From Tetradesmus obliquus (taxonomy: Eukaryota; Chlorophyta; Chlorophyceae; Sphaeropleales; Scenedesmaceae): 64,000 bases of DNA. Each line of letters starts with the position of its first letter. The first letter of the stretch is position 1. Made by a program: the position numbers and the translations under genes. The stretch is from contig CP126192.1 of assembly GCA_030272155.1 (NCBI GenBank), positions 2,514,501-2,578,500 on the forward strand, written 5' to 3'. The notes under the pieces were generated by a model. The model was not told where the DNA came from and ran no database searches. It was given only the letters and a program-made list of their open reading frames with translations. This document shows, one piece after another, positions 1-13,327 of this stretch.

Positions 1-1395
1 ATCAACCATGGCAGCAATTCTATTGTCGACACGTGCAGAAACCTCACCGGCGCAACAAACATGATGTAATCCTCACCAATACAAGCAATGCAGTGCTTCA
101 AAGGTGCAACTGAAACTGCAGCTGCTGTGCAGACTTGAACAAGGCCGGTGGCCACATGCCAGCAGGCAGTTATGCATTGTACTTTGTCATATGACATGCG
201 CATTGCTATGACCTGCTGTTTCTGTGACAGTGCTCCTACAGCATGAGTGATACAGCATTTGGCATGACAAGAACATGCACAGCAGCATGCAGATGCTAAT
301 ACACCTTGGTGACACAGGAATCGTTCTTCAGCTGTCCATTCCAGTTGCAACATCACAAAGGACTTACGGAAATGATCCAGCACGCGATAAGCGCCAAAGC
401 TGAGCAGCAGGATGATGCCAAGCAGCCCAGTCAGCCCTGGACAATCATGCATTGCAGGAGAGCAGCAGCATCAGTCACAAGGCCGGATGTGGCTCGAGTG
501 CTTTGGGCGCTTGCTGGACACCACATATTGAATGCTTGACACACAAGAGGCACCTGTGTGCCTGAACCTGTGCTGGGTTCTTTGCCAAGGTGCGCTGCTG
601 TTGTGGCGGACTATGCTTTCATGCAATGCGGCACCTGGCATGTCAGCAATGCATGTAGTTGCAAGCTGCACAGCAAGGCAACACTGCATGCAGCACGCAG
701 CCCGCATCATGGCCTACCCCAGTCAACATCCTTCAGTGTGAAGGGTTTCGTGCCCTGCCACTCCTCTCCTGCAGCCTTGCTGCTGCTGTCCTCTTCCCAG
801 CTGTGGGTCTCCTGCTGCTGCACTGCTGCAGCAGCTGGCGGGCTGGTGCCATTGCTGCTAGTGTTTACAACGTTTGCATGTAGATCTATTGAGCCTTCTG
901 GTTGCGTCACGGAGCTCGGCACGGCATTGCACACGTGTATCGGCACACTCGGCTGCAAGCAGAGTGGCCCACGCTGCTTCTTTGGCGTACGTAGAACTGT
1001 AGCATATGTAAAAGGTGGAAAAGTATGGCTATGAAAGACGGCTGAGCTTCTCCGAATCAGTTGTGCGCAGGTCATTGTGTGCACGCATGCGGGATTGACA
1101 ATCAAGCGACACGGCATTCTTGATCAACAACATATTAGTCAGCAGCGGTCGCTGTGGTGTCCCTGTAGCGTCCGTGGTGACAGCCAGCATCGGTCACCCC
1201 CCCCCCCCCCCCCCCCCCCAGGGTCTTGCAAGACCCTTGACTGACAGCCTGTCCAAGTGTGGTGCCCTTGAGGTGTGGCTGCTCAGCTGCAGACTCTTTA
1301 CAAAAACACTGTAAACGAATGAACTGGAGCAAAGAACCACATAAAGTGCGAAAGGTCTTGTACACACTCTTTCGAGCAGCAGCAGTTGGACAGCC
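1..1395. other. Gene-free left flank
   Basis: I see no coding exon here. Open frames are short, overlap on both strands and are rich in Cys, His and Trp, as expected from chance reading of this DNA. The only structural landmark is the poly-C run near 1.2 kb. The last part presumably holds the promoter and 5' UTR of the starch-binding gene, but I recognise no core promoter motif. Confidence 0.6.
1197..1219. repeat. Poly-C homopolymer run
   Basis: About 23 consecutive C residues, about 180 bp before the first ATG of the downstream gene. Such runs are prone to length errors in assemblies, so the exact length is uncertain. A shorter C run occurs in the cpSRP54 gene near 19.21 kb. Confidence 0.9.
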
Positions 1396-3977
1396 ATGCA
1401 GACTTCACTGCAACACCGGCGCAGCAGCACTATAGTAAGGGCTTCGCTGGACAAACGTCAGGTCCAACTGAGGTCACAGACAGTGCGTCCACCAGCCCCC
1501 CACCGCCCACTCAACAGGGAGCAGAAGCAGAAGCTGGTGTTCTTCAGCCAGGTGCGTGGTGGCCTGCTTGCTGCTGCAGGACGTTCACCGGTATCTGAGT
1601 TCAAAACTGACTCGGTTACGCCTCTTGCTGCAGCACTGGCTACCTCGCCTGTTGCAAACGGTGAGTGCCTCCCCGAAACTGCCGGTCAGCGGTCACCCGC
1701 CGCACCTCTAGCTCACACGAGACTTTTTGTACTGCAGCAAGAAGACGCGCATGAGACCTACACACGCATCTCCGGCTTTGGCGAGGTGGGTAGGGCGGTG
1801 TTGGCCAGGCAGTCTGTGACGTTGCCTAGGGGCTCGATCTCATGTGCTGACAAACGTTCATCACGTTATCCTGTGCAGCTGCTGGCGACAGAGGTCGGCA
1901 AGGCCCAGAGCAGGCTGTCGGAGGTGATGCAGGGAGTCTTGGCGCCCTTCGCTGCGGATCTGAAGAACCAGGTGCGCTGGGTTGCCGCGTAATATCAGAA
2001 AGATTCAAACTTAAACTTGGTTGTCAGTGCATGCCGGAAGCGCTGCAGCGTTTGCATTTTGTCCCCTCCTGCTGTTTGAGCTGCTGCTGCCAATGTGCTG
2101 GTTGCCTATCCCAGGTCCGCCAGTTTATGCTCAGCAATGTTAACTAGTTTGAGTGCGCAGACAATGATGGGACAGTTCCCATGGGCATGCATGGCAGGCT
2201 TACCTGGTCCGTGTGGACTTTTCAGTGTTGTGCAACTACCTGGCAGTTCGCGCCTGATGGTGCGGGCAATTGCAGTCCTGCACGAGGCGTGCTGCGCTGA
2301 CTGGGTCCGCTGCTGCTGCGCCTGCAGAGGCCCGGCTCAAGGCCCCGCAGCCCGCTGCTGCAGGCTTTGCAGGACCCTGCCCGCCTGCGCGAGCTGTCAT
2401 CGCCAGAGGGCCTGCCAGACGAGCTGACAGGCATTGTGGCGCAGATCCAGGCCACCAACCAGCGGCTGCGGGAGCTGGAGAACAACTACCAGGCGGTGGA
2501 CAGCAGCCTGCTGGTGCTGCAGGTGCGCTGCGCTGCACTATCTGGCAGCTGTTGATGACTCACATACAGCACCTTTCCACGAGTCGGGGACAGCAGTCGT
2601 TGACCAGCTCAGCAGTCGCGCTGGCAGTTGTTACTGGAAGGATTGCATGTGGATGCATGTTGCTTTCATGCATCCACATGCCAGCAGGATACTGGTACAC
2701 CTTGCAGCTGTGTTGAGGAGCTGCTCCGGCTGCTGTGGGTGCGTCTGCGGCTTGCAGGAAGGCGCTGAGATGCGGGACCAGGAGACGATGGCGTACAGGG
2801 ATGCGCTGCTGCAGCTGGCCGAGGACTTGGAGACGCAGGAGCGCGAAGAGGCAGCACGCGTGGCTGAGGCTGCGCGCATCGCAGCAGAGGCGCGCAGGCT
2901 GGAGGAGATGCGCAGGTGCGGCTGCGCGCAGTTTTCACAATGTGGCAGCAGCAATGTGGCGCAGCAGTTTTGACTTGGAGCTAGCTTGCGCAGCGCGCAT
3001 GTCCACAGCATGCACCTCAGCTTAGGCATGTTCATAGCACTGGCATGCAGCGGCGTCTGCCTGCAGTGCATGATTCCCCTGCCTGTGTGCCAACGACCGT
3101 GCTGTGCCAACAAGTCATGCACGCTGTCGCGCTCTGCCGCTGTGCCTTGCAGGGATGAGCAGCTGCGGCGTGAGCTGGAGGAGCTGGTGTCAGCAGCGTC
3201 AGCGGTGCAGGCCACTGAGGCCAACCTAGCAGTGGCACAGACCAGCGCAGACGCGCTGCGCGGCGCACCACCCATCAAGGTGCGGCGCATGGCTGCGGCT
3301 GTCCTGGGACAGGATGTGTCATCACGCACAAGCAGCGGCAGGATGTCTGGGCACCAGTCTTCTTTGTCCTGCAGCAGTGTGCGGCGAAGCCATCAAGCAG
3401 CAATAGCAGTAGTAGCGCCTCCCAACTGTCTGGTCACATTGCTTGCAAACTGGCGCAGGTGGAGGTGGGCGTGCAGCTGCAGACCAAGCCCGGCCACAAC
3501 GTGGTGCTGGTGGGCAGCCACCCCAGCCTGGGCTCATGGAGCGTGGACGATGCGCTGCCCATGACGTGGAGCGATGGGCATGTGTGGAAGGCCAGCATCG
3601 AGCTGCCGCCTGACAGCATGGACCTGGAGTACAAGGTGGGAGGGGCAGCAGCGCTGCGGTGCTGGTGCTGCTGTGCTGCGCCGCAGCACACGCAGCACAC
3701 GGGTGGCGGTTCTGCGGATAACCATCTTGGGTAGCAGGGATACAGGCCGCAGCAGATGAGACCTTCAGCAGCTGTGCGCTGCATGCTGTCCTGCTGTATC
3801 TGCTTTGTGTGGGTGCTATGTTGCTGACCTGGTCTGCCCTGTGTGCTGCTGGTGTGGTTGCTGCAGGCTGTACTGCGCAGCAGCAGCGGCAAGGACGTGT
3901 GGGAGAAGGGCACGAACCACAAGGCTGACCTGCAGGGCAGCTGCGACATCTCCCTGTACCATGTGTTCCAAGCTTGA
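1396..3977 (+). CDS. Plastid coiled-coil protein with C-terminal CBM20 starch-binding domain
   Basis: Predicted 342-aa protein from eight exons: 1396-1551, 1738-1785, 1879-1971, 2364-2522, 2758-2915, 3153-3279, 3459-3635, 3867-3977; phases match at every junction. The start gives a basic, Ser-rich N-terminus ending IVRA|SLDK, a typical algal plastid transit peptide. Residues about 70-247 are long, charged and helical (E/R/A-rich, e.g. a RVAEAARIAAEARRLEEMR stretch), predicting a coiled coil. Residues 248-342 are a CBM20 domain: the LGSW turn, the VWKASIELPP strand, the EYK motif and WEKGTNH match the family's starch-contact sites. Known CBM20/coiled-coil algal proteins (SAGA1 type) organise starch around the pyrenoid, but there the CBM20 is N-terminal; here the order is reversed. 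There is no catalytic domain, so a scaffold or tether to the starch surface in the stroma is inferred. CBM20 is secure; role and pyrenoid link are not. Confidence 0.85.
2645..2681. repeat. Perfect 15-bp stem hairpin in intron 4 of the CBM20 gene
   Basis: GCATGTGGATGCATG at 2645-2659 and its exact reverse complement at 2667-2681 flank a 7-nt loop (TTGCTTT). It lies inside the 2523-2757 intron. The stem has no mismatch. I know no function; it would fold in both DNA and pre-mRNA. Confidence 0.9.
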
Positions 3978-6900
3978 GTGGCGTGCCAGCAGCACGGCAG
4001 CCAGCACACATGGCACTGTGGGCAGCACAGAGCAGCAAGCCAGCAGCGGTCCAGTGCAGGCAGGCAACCAAGGGTTTGGCAGCTGGCTATCGCTCTTGAC
4101 ATGGTGCTGCAGAGCATGGCGGCATCAGCGGCAGATCAGCTGGATGCTATGGTTTGGAAGAGTAAGAGCAAAGTGGGCGAAGCTGGGGAAAGGTTGAGCA
4201 TCTGGGTCGTCATAAAGGCTGTCGAGTGCCTTGGCGGAGATCGGCGCGTGACCTGGCGGCTACCTAGCCTACATGGCGTCACTGCTCGGTGAAGTACGAG
4301 TTGATTTTCAGTTTGGGTCCTAGCTTCTTGGTTTGAGTGCTGCAGTTGGTGGCGTGCGGGCCGTGGAAACGAGTACACGAGATAAGGGGTGTCCTCAGCA
4401 GTGCAGCATGGAAGCACGCACCTGCAGTCAGCAGCGCTGCTGCTGAGGGCAGATTTGCAGCAGTCTGGATGGAGGAGCGTGCACTGCAGCAGTGTTCAGC
4501 CATGCAGAATGCTTCACTTTTTTCCGTCACACAACTGCATTGGCTGTGCCTCCTGCTGTGCTCTGAAAGCTGTATGCGCAGCAGTCGCATCATGTGACCT
4601 GCGCCACCCACATGTAGTTGCATCGCATAAACTATGCTGTGTTATTCATCAGGGACAAAGGGCATGATTAGAGTTGTGCGGCTTAGAGCGTAGGCCGTTC
4701 CTGTGGTTGCGACATTGCATCAGTTAATAGGACAATGGCTTGTAAGCTGCTGTACCATCACCGTTGGCTATCAGTGCCGTCCTGTGTAGGCCTGTCGGGC
4801 GTGCTGACATGCTTGCTATGCACCAGCTTCTCCCAGCTCTGTGTGAGTGTGCGGAACTAACATGCATGTGCTGGGTGCATTTGGATGTCCTGCCCTCTGT
4901 GTTGCTTGGGCTCATTGGATGTGTCTCAGCAGCTATGGTGTTCGTATAGCTATGCCATGTCAGCTGCTAGGCAGGCGTTGGTGGCAGCGGTGCATGGCTG
5001 TGCTGAGTTTGCATTGTGTTTCAGCACAAGCCACTTCAGCCTACCTTGCCTGAAGCACCAGCTTCTTGCAGGTGGTGTGGTTGCATGCCTGGCTGTGGAC
5101 ATCCTGGCTGTACTCAATCGTGTCACGTTGCTTTCTCGGGTGTGTTCACTGCATCGCTGCCTGCTGGCAACACATTGCCAGCAGACACCTGATGCTGTAT
5201 TGACCAGGCAACTGGTGCTACAGCAGCAGTGGTGGCAGGGGTGCCGTGCAGCAGCGTCTGTTGCTTGACACAATACGGATGACAAGGAAAGGTTGGTGTC
5301 GATGGACGACAGCCAGCTTTGCTACGTATGTCATGACATACAATGGCGGTAGTGACTCATCTTGTGTTGGTCTTGACACTGCCGCAGCTGCGAGCCAGGG
5401 CATCATGTTGGGGCTTTGACCTTTGCTTAGGGCAGTGGCGGTGTGTAAGTGATGTCGAATGTGGGGGTGCGTAGGCCGTAGGCTGTAGAACAGGCGCCTG
5501 CTAGAGCAGCGCTGTGTATGTTTTGTGCACGCCAGCTGCACTCTTGTTGCCCGGGTGGGTGCTGGAGCCCAGCTGTCTTCATTTGCTAGCATGCTGTACC
5601 AACGTGTATGTATTTTTCTTTCTGTTTGGTGCTTTTGGTGTGCTGAGTCGTCGACCAGCCTGGTGCGCTGCGGGTGGCAGTGTATGCTCTGCATGACTGC
5701 TGCGCGGTCAGTGAGGGTGGAAGTGGAGAAGAGATGGTCCGTTGCGTGCGAGCCTGAGTGAGCAATGCAATGTTGTTGATGCCAGGTGGCTTGGCCGTGC
5801 GCTCTGGCGGCACTGTGTCCTGTTGTTTTGGTGATACTGTGCCTCGATGATGGTGCCTCCAGAGCTGCTGTGATAGAGCATGCTGTGTGATACATGGGAA
5901 GTATAATGCGTAATGGATCTCGTTTGGTGTTTTTGTCACGTGGTTTTGTCTACGCCCAGAAGGCAGCAGCTACCTGAGAATGGTGGCACCTCCTGCTTGC
6001 GTTTAGCATGTATGCGACAACAGGGTGTTGTGCGTTACCTGTTTGTGTCTCCCCACAGGGTGTTTAGCTGAACGTGTTATGTCTCAGGGTGGCTCTACAT
6101 ACTTTATATACTTTACATGGGCCTGCACCTTACTTGTGCTGTTGTCAGAACACAGCAGGACACTGCTGCATGGTGCCGACTGGGTCCTGACACCAACATT
6201 GGACGCCAGCCTGCATGTCGGCTGGAGACAGTGCCTCTGTTGTAGCTTGCTGTGTGCTGTGCGGCTGGTGAAGCACCCATCATTGCTGTCTGCAGCCAAG
6301 GACAGGCACACATGTATGTCCTTTGACTACTACAAACATCGTGTTGTCCACATCCTTCATGCTGTGTTGTGTATGGCGACTTGGTGTGTGTCCTGCTGCA
6401 CAGTGGAGGTGGGTCCTCTGACGTCCAGCAGCTTCATTCTGACTTAGAAGAGCAGTGCAACACTCGTTGCGCACACTCTATACGCACGCCTGTGGGTAGC
6501 AACCACAGCTTGGTCTGGGACGCGCTGGGACTAGAAGCAGCGCTGCTGTTCTTGCCCACAGGTGGCAAAATGCATGAACAGGCACGAGATGTTTTGTGAC
6601 GATCTCAGTCCAGTGCGTGTCAGGCTTTCATGTGGACATGACTTGTTTCTGGACTGCATCCTTGATTTAAAATCAGCGTCATTGCTGTTTGCTTGCCACA
6701 GCCCCAGTGAGGATTGCACACGTGCTGGCCAGTGCCTTGCATGCTACTGCTGTGCCACGTGACGCACAATTGTTGCTTGACCCTTGCTGGCGCAGCATCT
6801 GCAGACAGATTGGGCGGTGCATCTGAGAACGATGTCACCTGACAAGGCCCGCGTGTGTTCACGTACTCTTGCATCACGTTGTAAAACAAGCTTTCAACGT

Positions 6901-7544
6901 CTTCCGATCAAGCAGTGATGACACTGGTGCCGCACCACTGATGCAGCGGTTTTCTCAGGACTCCTGCCACACATTGCCAGAGTGACCTGATATATCGCGT
7001 TCTTATGTCGTCATTCGTCTATCAAACCTTAACACAAACACTTGTGCCAATCACGCATGCACACGAGTGCTTCTAGGTGTTTTGGGCTCTGCAAGCCAGC
7101 AGGAACAAGGAACCAAGGTTAGCTGACAGCAGATGGTACTGCAGGTGGTGGCTGCAACTGCTGCGCATCACCCAGCGTACGCACATATTCAAACAAGCGT
7201 TTCTTCTATGTTGAACGAAATGGATCTGTAGCAGCACACATACTTGCGTGAATTGCTGGGACCCCTGGGCCATGCCTGAAGCTGTCCATTATGGCCGCAT
7301 AGCGCAGATCAAGCCGCGAAGCTGTGTTGCAACAGAATTTGTTCAAGTAACCAGATGACGAACACTTTCAAGTGCTGTTTGCTTTGTCCGAGGCAGAAGC
7401 TGGCACACGCCTGGTAGTCGTCTTGCAAACTATCTGTACACTTTCACGTTCGCTTTGCAGCGCAAGAAGACGGGCTTGCGAGAGTCCGCTTTTTAAAGTA
7501 CGTTCACAGTGGTAGACGTGGCGTGACATATGCCCATTGCTAGA
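3978..7544. other. Long gene-free stretch after the CBM20 gene
   Basis: No exon chain with consistent phase could be built on either strand. The plus strand is T/G-rich and the frames are rich in Cys and Trp, which fits a long algal 3' UTR followed by intergenic DNA. A TGTAA element, the usual green-algal polyadenylation signal, occurs at 4741-4745, about 760 nt after the stop, but a 5-mer alone is weak support. The 3' end of the stretch presumably carries the aminopeptidase promoter. Confidence 0.5.
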
Positions 7545-9334
7545 ATGCACCACCACAACAAGCAGCAGCAGTGCAGCAGCTGCGTAAAGACATTGCTGCT
7601 CCTCAGCTGTACCTGGGCAGTAGCAGCAGCAGCAGCAGCAGCAGCAGACATCAGCATTGCAGAAGCTTCCGAAGGAGGAAAGAAGATAACAGTAAGCACC
7701 TGACTTCTTGTGTGCTTCGCAGCAGTGCCATTGCTGCAAGCAGTACAGACATACCTGCAGGAGTGCGCTTGCTGCACGCATGACCCTATGCTGTCCTTAA
7801 CAATGCTGCATCATCAGAAGCTTGCAGTGAGGAAAAGCCTTACATCAGGAACGCAGCAATTGTTTATAATCATGCGCTGTTGTCGTCCCAATGTGCACTG
7901 CTATCCGCGCTTCATGTGCTACTGCAGGTTGGCACCGCAGCGCTCATCTCCATCAACAGCACCAGCAGCACCAGGCAGTACCGAGCCTGCTACACCCCGC
8001 CAACACACCTCATCCCTTCCACACAGCTCTCTTTCAACATCAATGGCGATGACGTAACCGTCACCAGCACCTTGACAATCAACCCCAATTTGCAGTGGCG
8101 CGGCTTCCTGCGCTCGCCAGCTGCAGCTGCAGCAGCAGAGCTTGGCTGCGGCAGCTTGCCCGGCGCTGCCAGCAGCACAGCAACAGCAGGCAACAGCAGC
8201 AGCGCCAGGAAACAAGAGGCTGCTGCTGAGGGGGCTGTGGTGGTGGCAGCCAACCAGGTGCCACCATTAGTGCTGAATGGAGAGGGGCTGGAGCTGCTAG
8301 ACATACGGCTGGACGGTGAGCGCCACCTTCACGTTTTGGCCCAGCATCGATATGATGGTATAATATGTAATTCAAGGCAAAATCTACAGCCAGCAGGCCC
8401 CTTGGGGATCAGGAACTTCATTACCATCCTCCCCCTTAAGTGACACTCTCACAGGTGACCTGGCATCCGCTGCCGATGGCTCTTGGAGCAAAGTCCCCTA
8501 AGAAGAGCATGCCGCTGGGCCAGAGCAACCGCCCACATGCATCCCTGCCTTGCTCTTGCATAGAGCTCTGTCATTGATCATTACACTCTATACTGCTGCT
8601 GCTGCTGCCGCTGCCGTCCTTGTGATCTTCCCACAGGCCAGCCCCTTCCTCAGGCCTCCTACACAGTCACCGACAGCAGCTTGGCCCTGCTGTCCCCACC
8701 CGAGCGCCAGTTCACACTCCAAACCACCAGCCGGCTATCTCTGCGCTGGGCCACAGGCTCAGTGGGGCTTGCCAGATCAATCAGTGGTACTTACATCACG
8801 CAGTGTGAGCCGGAAGGGTTCAGGCGGCTCACATACTTTTTGGATCGGCCAGATGTACGGTCAAACTTCACTGTGAGGGTTGAGGCGGACGAGAGGGAGT
8901 GCCCGGTGCTGCTGAGCAATGGGAACCTTCGGGGCGCAGGCACGCTGCCTGGTGGGCGGCACTATGCTGTCTATGAGGTGCGAGCAATGTATGCTTTTGT
9001 ATGCTTTTGGCTACATTGTCAAGATGCTTTTAGTAAATGAACGCCCTCGGGTGCCTTGCTGAGCCCTAGGGATCAGTGAGGATGGTAGGAGGTGTGAAGG
9101 CGCATGGGGTATCCTCATCGTCACACACACACACTCCTTTAACTTACGGGGGTGGCGAGTTTTAACACACCACGCGTAGCTCATTCATGCATTCATTAGT
9201 AAATGAATTGGTCAGAAGATGCAGCAGCCCCGGCTTGAAGCGTTTTGTCAAGGTGCAACCAGCAAGCCACAGCCACCCGCGTTGCCTGCTCACCACTGTA
9301 CCGTTTGTGTGCACGCATCGCTGTTGCTGCTGCC

Positions 9335-9368
<34 letters not shown>

Positions 9369-11183
9369 CTGCTGCTGCTGGCAGGACCCTCTGCCAAAGC
9401 CCAGCTACCTATTTGCCCTGGCAGCAGGCCCCTTGGTGCTGGGTGCTGAAGGCAGCTTCAGCAGTGCCATCACAGGCAGGACTACGGCACTGCGTGTGTA
9501 CGCGCCATGGGGCTATGCAGATCATGTGGGTCCGCCAGCACTGCATTGATGGAGTCTTGGGGCCTGCAAGTCTTGGAGTAATTACCCAATGCATTCTGCA
9601 CCTGCAGGATCTGCAGGTGTTGAAGTGCGCTGTAGACCTGCAGACTGTGTGTTGAGTGCAGATGTAGCTGGCTCAGCAACTAGGAGTGTGCTGCTGCCGT
9701 GCAGGCAGTTGGCAATAAGAGGCCGCCTTGTGTCGGCTGCCCTGGCTCTGCTCTGCCTGCTGCCATCTGGCTGCACTGAAACGACCGCAAACTTGTTTCT
9801 GACAAGCAACACGGTTGCTTAACTATCTAGTGCCTGTCTGTTGCTGCTTGCACCCGCAGGTCACGTTTGCGCTGCACAGCCTGCAGCAGAGTATGGCGTG
9901 GGATGAGGCCATGTTTGGGCGGCACTTTGACCTGGTGAGGACCCAACAGCAACGCCTGCTGAAGTAGGAGCAGCAGCAGACAGCAGCAGCAGCAGCAGCA
10001 GCAGCAGAGCAGGCTGGTGGGTGGTGCTAGGCAGCAGGTCCCGTGTGGTGGTCCCACACCGTTGTACCGGCAGCACATGCGGGTGTGCTGAGCACGTGCA
10101 GGCGTACACCTGTTCCGACACTGTTGGGGGCGCTAGCAGTGTTCAGAAGGCCAAATTCAAACATCACTTACAGCTGTCCAACCCCATAAGCATGCAAACC
10201 AGGCTGTTGCCTGTGATGCTGAAGGCTCATCCTACCGCAGATGGCATTGTACAGCCTGTACAACTTGTATAGGCTCATGATGAGCACGTCGACTTGGTGC
10301 CTGCACTTCCATTATGTGGTGTTTCATGCAGGAGGTGTACAGCTTGTGATGTTGAAGGGTCATTCTACTGCGTATGGCGTTGCACAGCATGCCGACTTGG
10401 TGCCTGCATCTCCATGTTTATGCTTTGCAGGAGCTGTACAGCATGGTTGCCACGGAGTACTTCCCGCCGACAGGCATGGAGAACCAGGGGCTCAGCTTCT
10501 ACCAGCTGTCAAACCTGGCTGCGGCACTGGACACCCACACAGACAGCGAGGCGCAGGCAAACCAGCAGCTGGTGGCACACGAGTTCCTGCACGAGTGTTC
10601 GGGTGGGTGCTTGCTGCACTCCTGCAGGACACCGCAGTTTTTGCTGCTGTGCGTCTTTCCTTTTGTCCTAGCATGCTTCTCGCAGTGGTAGATCGCAGGA
10701 CACAGTGGTGCGCCGATGACTGCTGTCTGCTGTGCTGCCTAGTGTCTGATGAATTTATATGTTGATGTTTGGTGCAGGCAACCGCGTGACGCTGCGCGAC
10801 TGGTTTGACCTCAGCCTGAAGGAAGGCCTGACGCAGTTCAGGCAGCAACTGTTTGCAGCAGCTGTTGACTCAGCATCCATGGCAGCAGCAGCTGCTGTTG
10901 CTGCCCCTGTCAGCAATGCCAGCTCGCCCCTTGACGCACTTCTAGTTGAAGCACTTGCTGAAGCAGAGGCTGCAGGCAGTGCCAGCAGGTTAGCAGCTAC
11001 CAGCAGCAACAGCACCGCTGGCAACGCATCCAGCAACAGCAGCAGCAGCAGCAGTGATGATGATGACTGTGAAGAACAAGACGCTGCCTCCAGCAACAGC
11101 AGCAGCGGCAGGAAGCTACTGGCCCTTGACACTGCAGCAGCACGCAGCAGACCTGCAGCTTCTAGGGCCTTGCAAGCAACTTC

Positions 11184-11217
<34 letters not shown>

Positions 11218-13294
11218 GCGCCCGCTGCCTCCCTACAGCCGCAGGTGCTGCAGCTGCTGCGCGGCTACTCACCCAGCTCGCCAGCTGCTGCTGCTGCCGC
11301 ATCTGGCTGGCAGCGGGTGCTGCATGCGCAGCGGCTGTGGCAGACGGGCAGCTTGTTTGATGACCTGCGGCCTGACAGCTTCAGGTCTCCCAGCATGCTG
11401 TACACGTCCACAGTGTATGACAAGGTGGGAATTGATGCAGTATGCAGTGTGCGAGGAGAGATGTAGGAAGAGACAGAAGTTTTGCCAGCATTTTTTGTGA
11501 TGTTGTGCAGATTATGCCAGTTTTCATTGTGGTGTTTTCAAGCCGCGCCAGTAGGGTTAACCCCACCTGCAATGCGCACCTGATGGATGGACACTCTGTT
11601 GTGCCAGGTACGGCACACTGATGTTGCGCCGCTGTCGCTCTTTGTGCTCTTCATTTCTTCCACACCTCACCCACGGCTTCTGCTGCTGCGCGACTTGCAG
11701 GGTGCCGAGGTTGTACGCATGTACTACACGCTGCTCGGGGTGGAGGGCTTTGCGCGTGGCCTGCGCAGCTTCTTCGACACACACGATTTGCAGGTGCGCT
11801 GCGAGGCAACCACAGGGCACATATATACACCTAGTACGCAGCGAACTGGGTGGCTCAGCTTGAAACAGGCGGTGGGCACTCTCGGGGCCACTTGTGTCTG
11901 CCACGTACGCTATATTGGCCTGCCTGCCACTCTTGCGCTCCGCATCATCCGACTGCCTTCTAGTCTGGAGGTTCCAGCAATGCCACAGCACTGCGTCTTT
12001 GCCATGCAAAATTGTCGACATGCATTGCAACAGTATCACAGCTTCAACAGCTGTGCCATCTCTGCCTGTATCTGCCCTGCGTGCAGTCTGTTACTTTAAA
12101 TGAGCTGCACGCCTCACTGGCAGCAGCCAGCCCAGGCACCAACCTGACTGGGCTGCTGCCATGGCTGGCAAATGATGCCCCTCCAAGGCTGACTGTCAGT
12201 AGCAGCTGGGACCAGGGCAGCGGCATGCTTAGCGTCACTGTGCAGCGTAGGACGCGCCAGGAGGATGCTCCGCTAGTGCCACTCAAGGTGTGTATGTGTG
12301 TGAGTGTGCATGCCACGGCATGGCCTGGCAGTTATTATTGCGATACCATGCTGCTGCTGTGCAGAACACTAAGCAAGGTCAGGTGGCTTTCATGCAAAAA
12401 GAAGCATGCACTTTGGCGTGCCACAGCTGCCAGCAGTGTTCGCTGCTGAGCATCCTCATAGCTCTGCTGCTGCTGCGGCGGCTGCTGCTGCCGCTGCCGC
12501 CACATGGTATAGGTTGGCCTTCTGGATGCAGCCGGTAATGACATACCCCTCACTGTCAGTAACACAACAGCAGCACCTCCTGCTGGCCCCTTGCTGATGC
12601 TCCCTGGTGCCACAGCTGCCCTCAACAGCACACATTACGGCAGCAACACCAGCGGCAGCAGCAGCAGCAGTGTGGTGCTATTGGTGTCGCAGCCCAGTCA
12701 GACGTATCGCTTTCAGCTGGGCGCTGCAGGCAAGCCTGCTGCTCTGAGCCTACTCAGGGACTTCTCTGCGCCTGTAACTGTTGATGGGGATGCTTACGAC
12801 AGCAGCAGCAGCACGCAATTCCTGGCACGGTACGACAGCAACCCCTTTGCCAGGTGGGTGCAAGCTGCATCATACCTTTGGAAGTATAATCAATGTTGTG
12901 GTATCTGTGTGGCCACAGCACCGATGGTGCGTTGCGTGGTATGAGCCATTAGCAATCCCTCTTAAAGGTGCGGCAGGCGTCACTCCAGGAGCATCGCCAC
13001 AGCCTGCCTGCCTGTATACGAGAGAAAGCCGTTAGCCCATCTGCACGCCAGCCATCAGCACAGCACATGTGAGGCAGTTCTGCCATGGTGGCGGTCAAGC
13101 ATTCATTTGCATCATCTGATGTGTCCCCTTCTTCAACAATCAACCGTTGTTGTGCATGACAGTCTGCTGCCTCACTTGTGCTGCAGGTGGGATGCCGTGC
13201 AGCGGCTGGCCACTGGCCTGCTGCTGAAGCTCTTCGATGCGGCAGACAGAGCAGGCTCGGCAGATGATGCAACACTAGCTGCTGCTGCTGCTGC

Positions 13295-13327
<33 letters not shown>

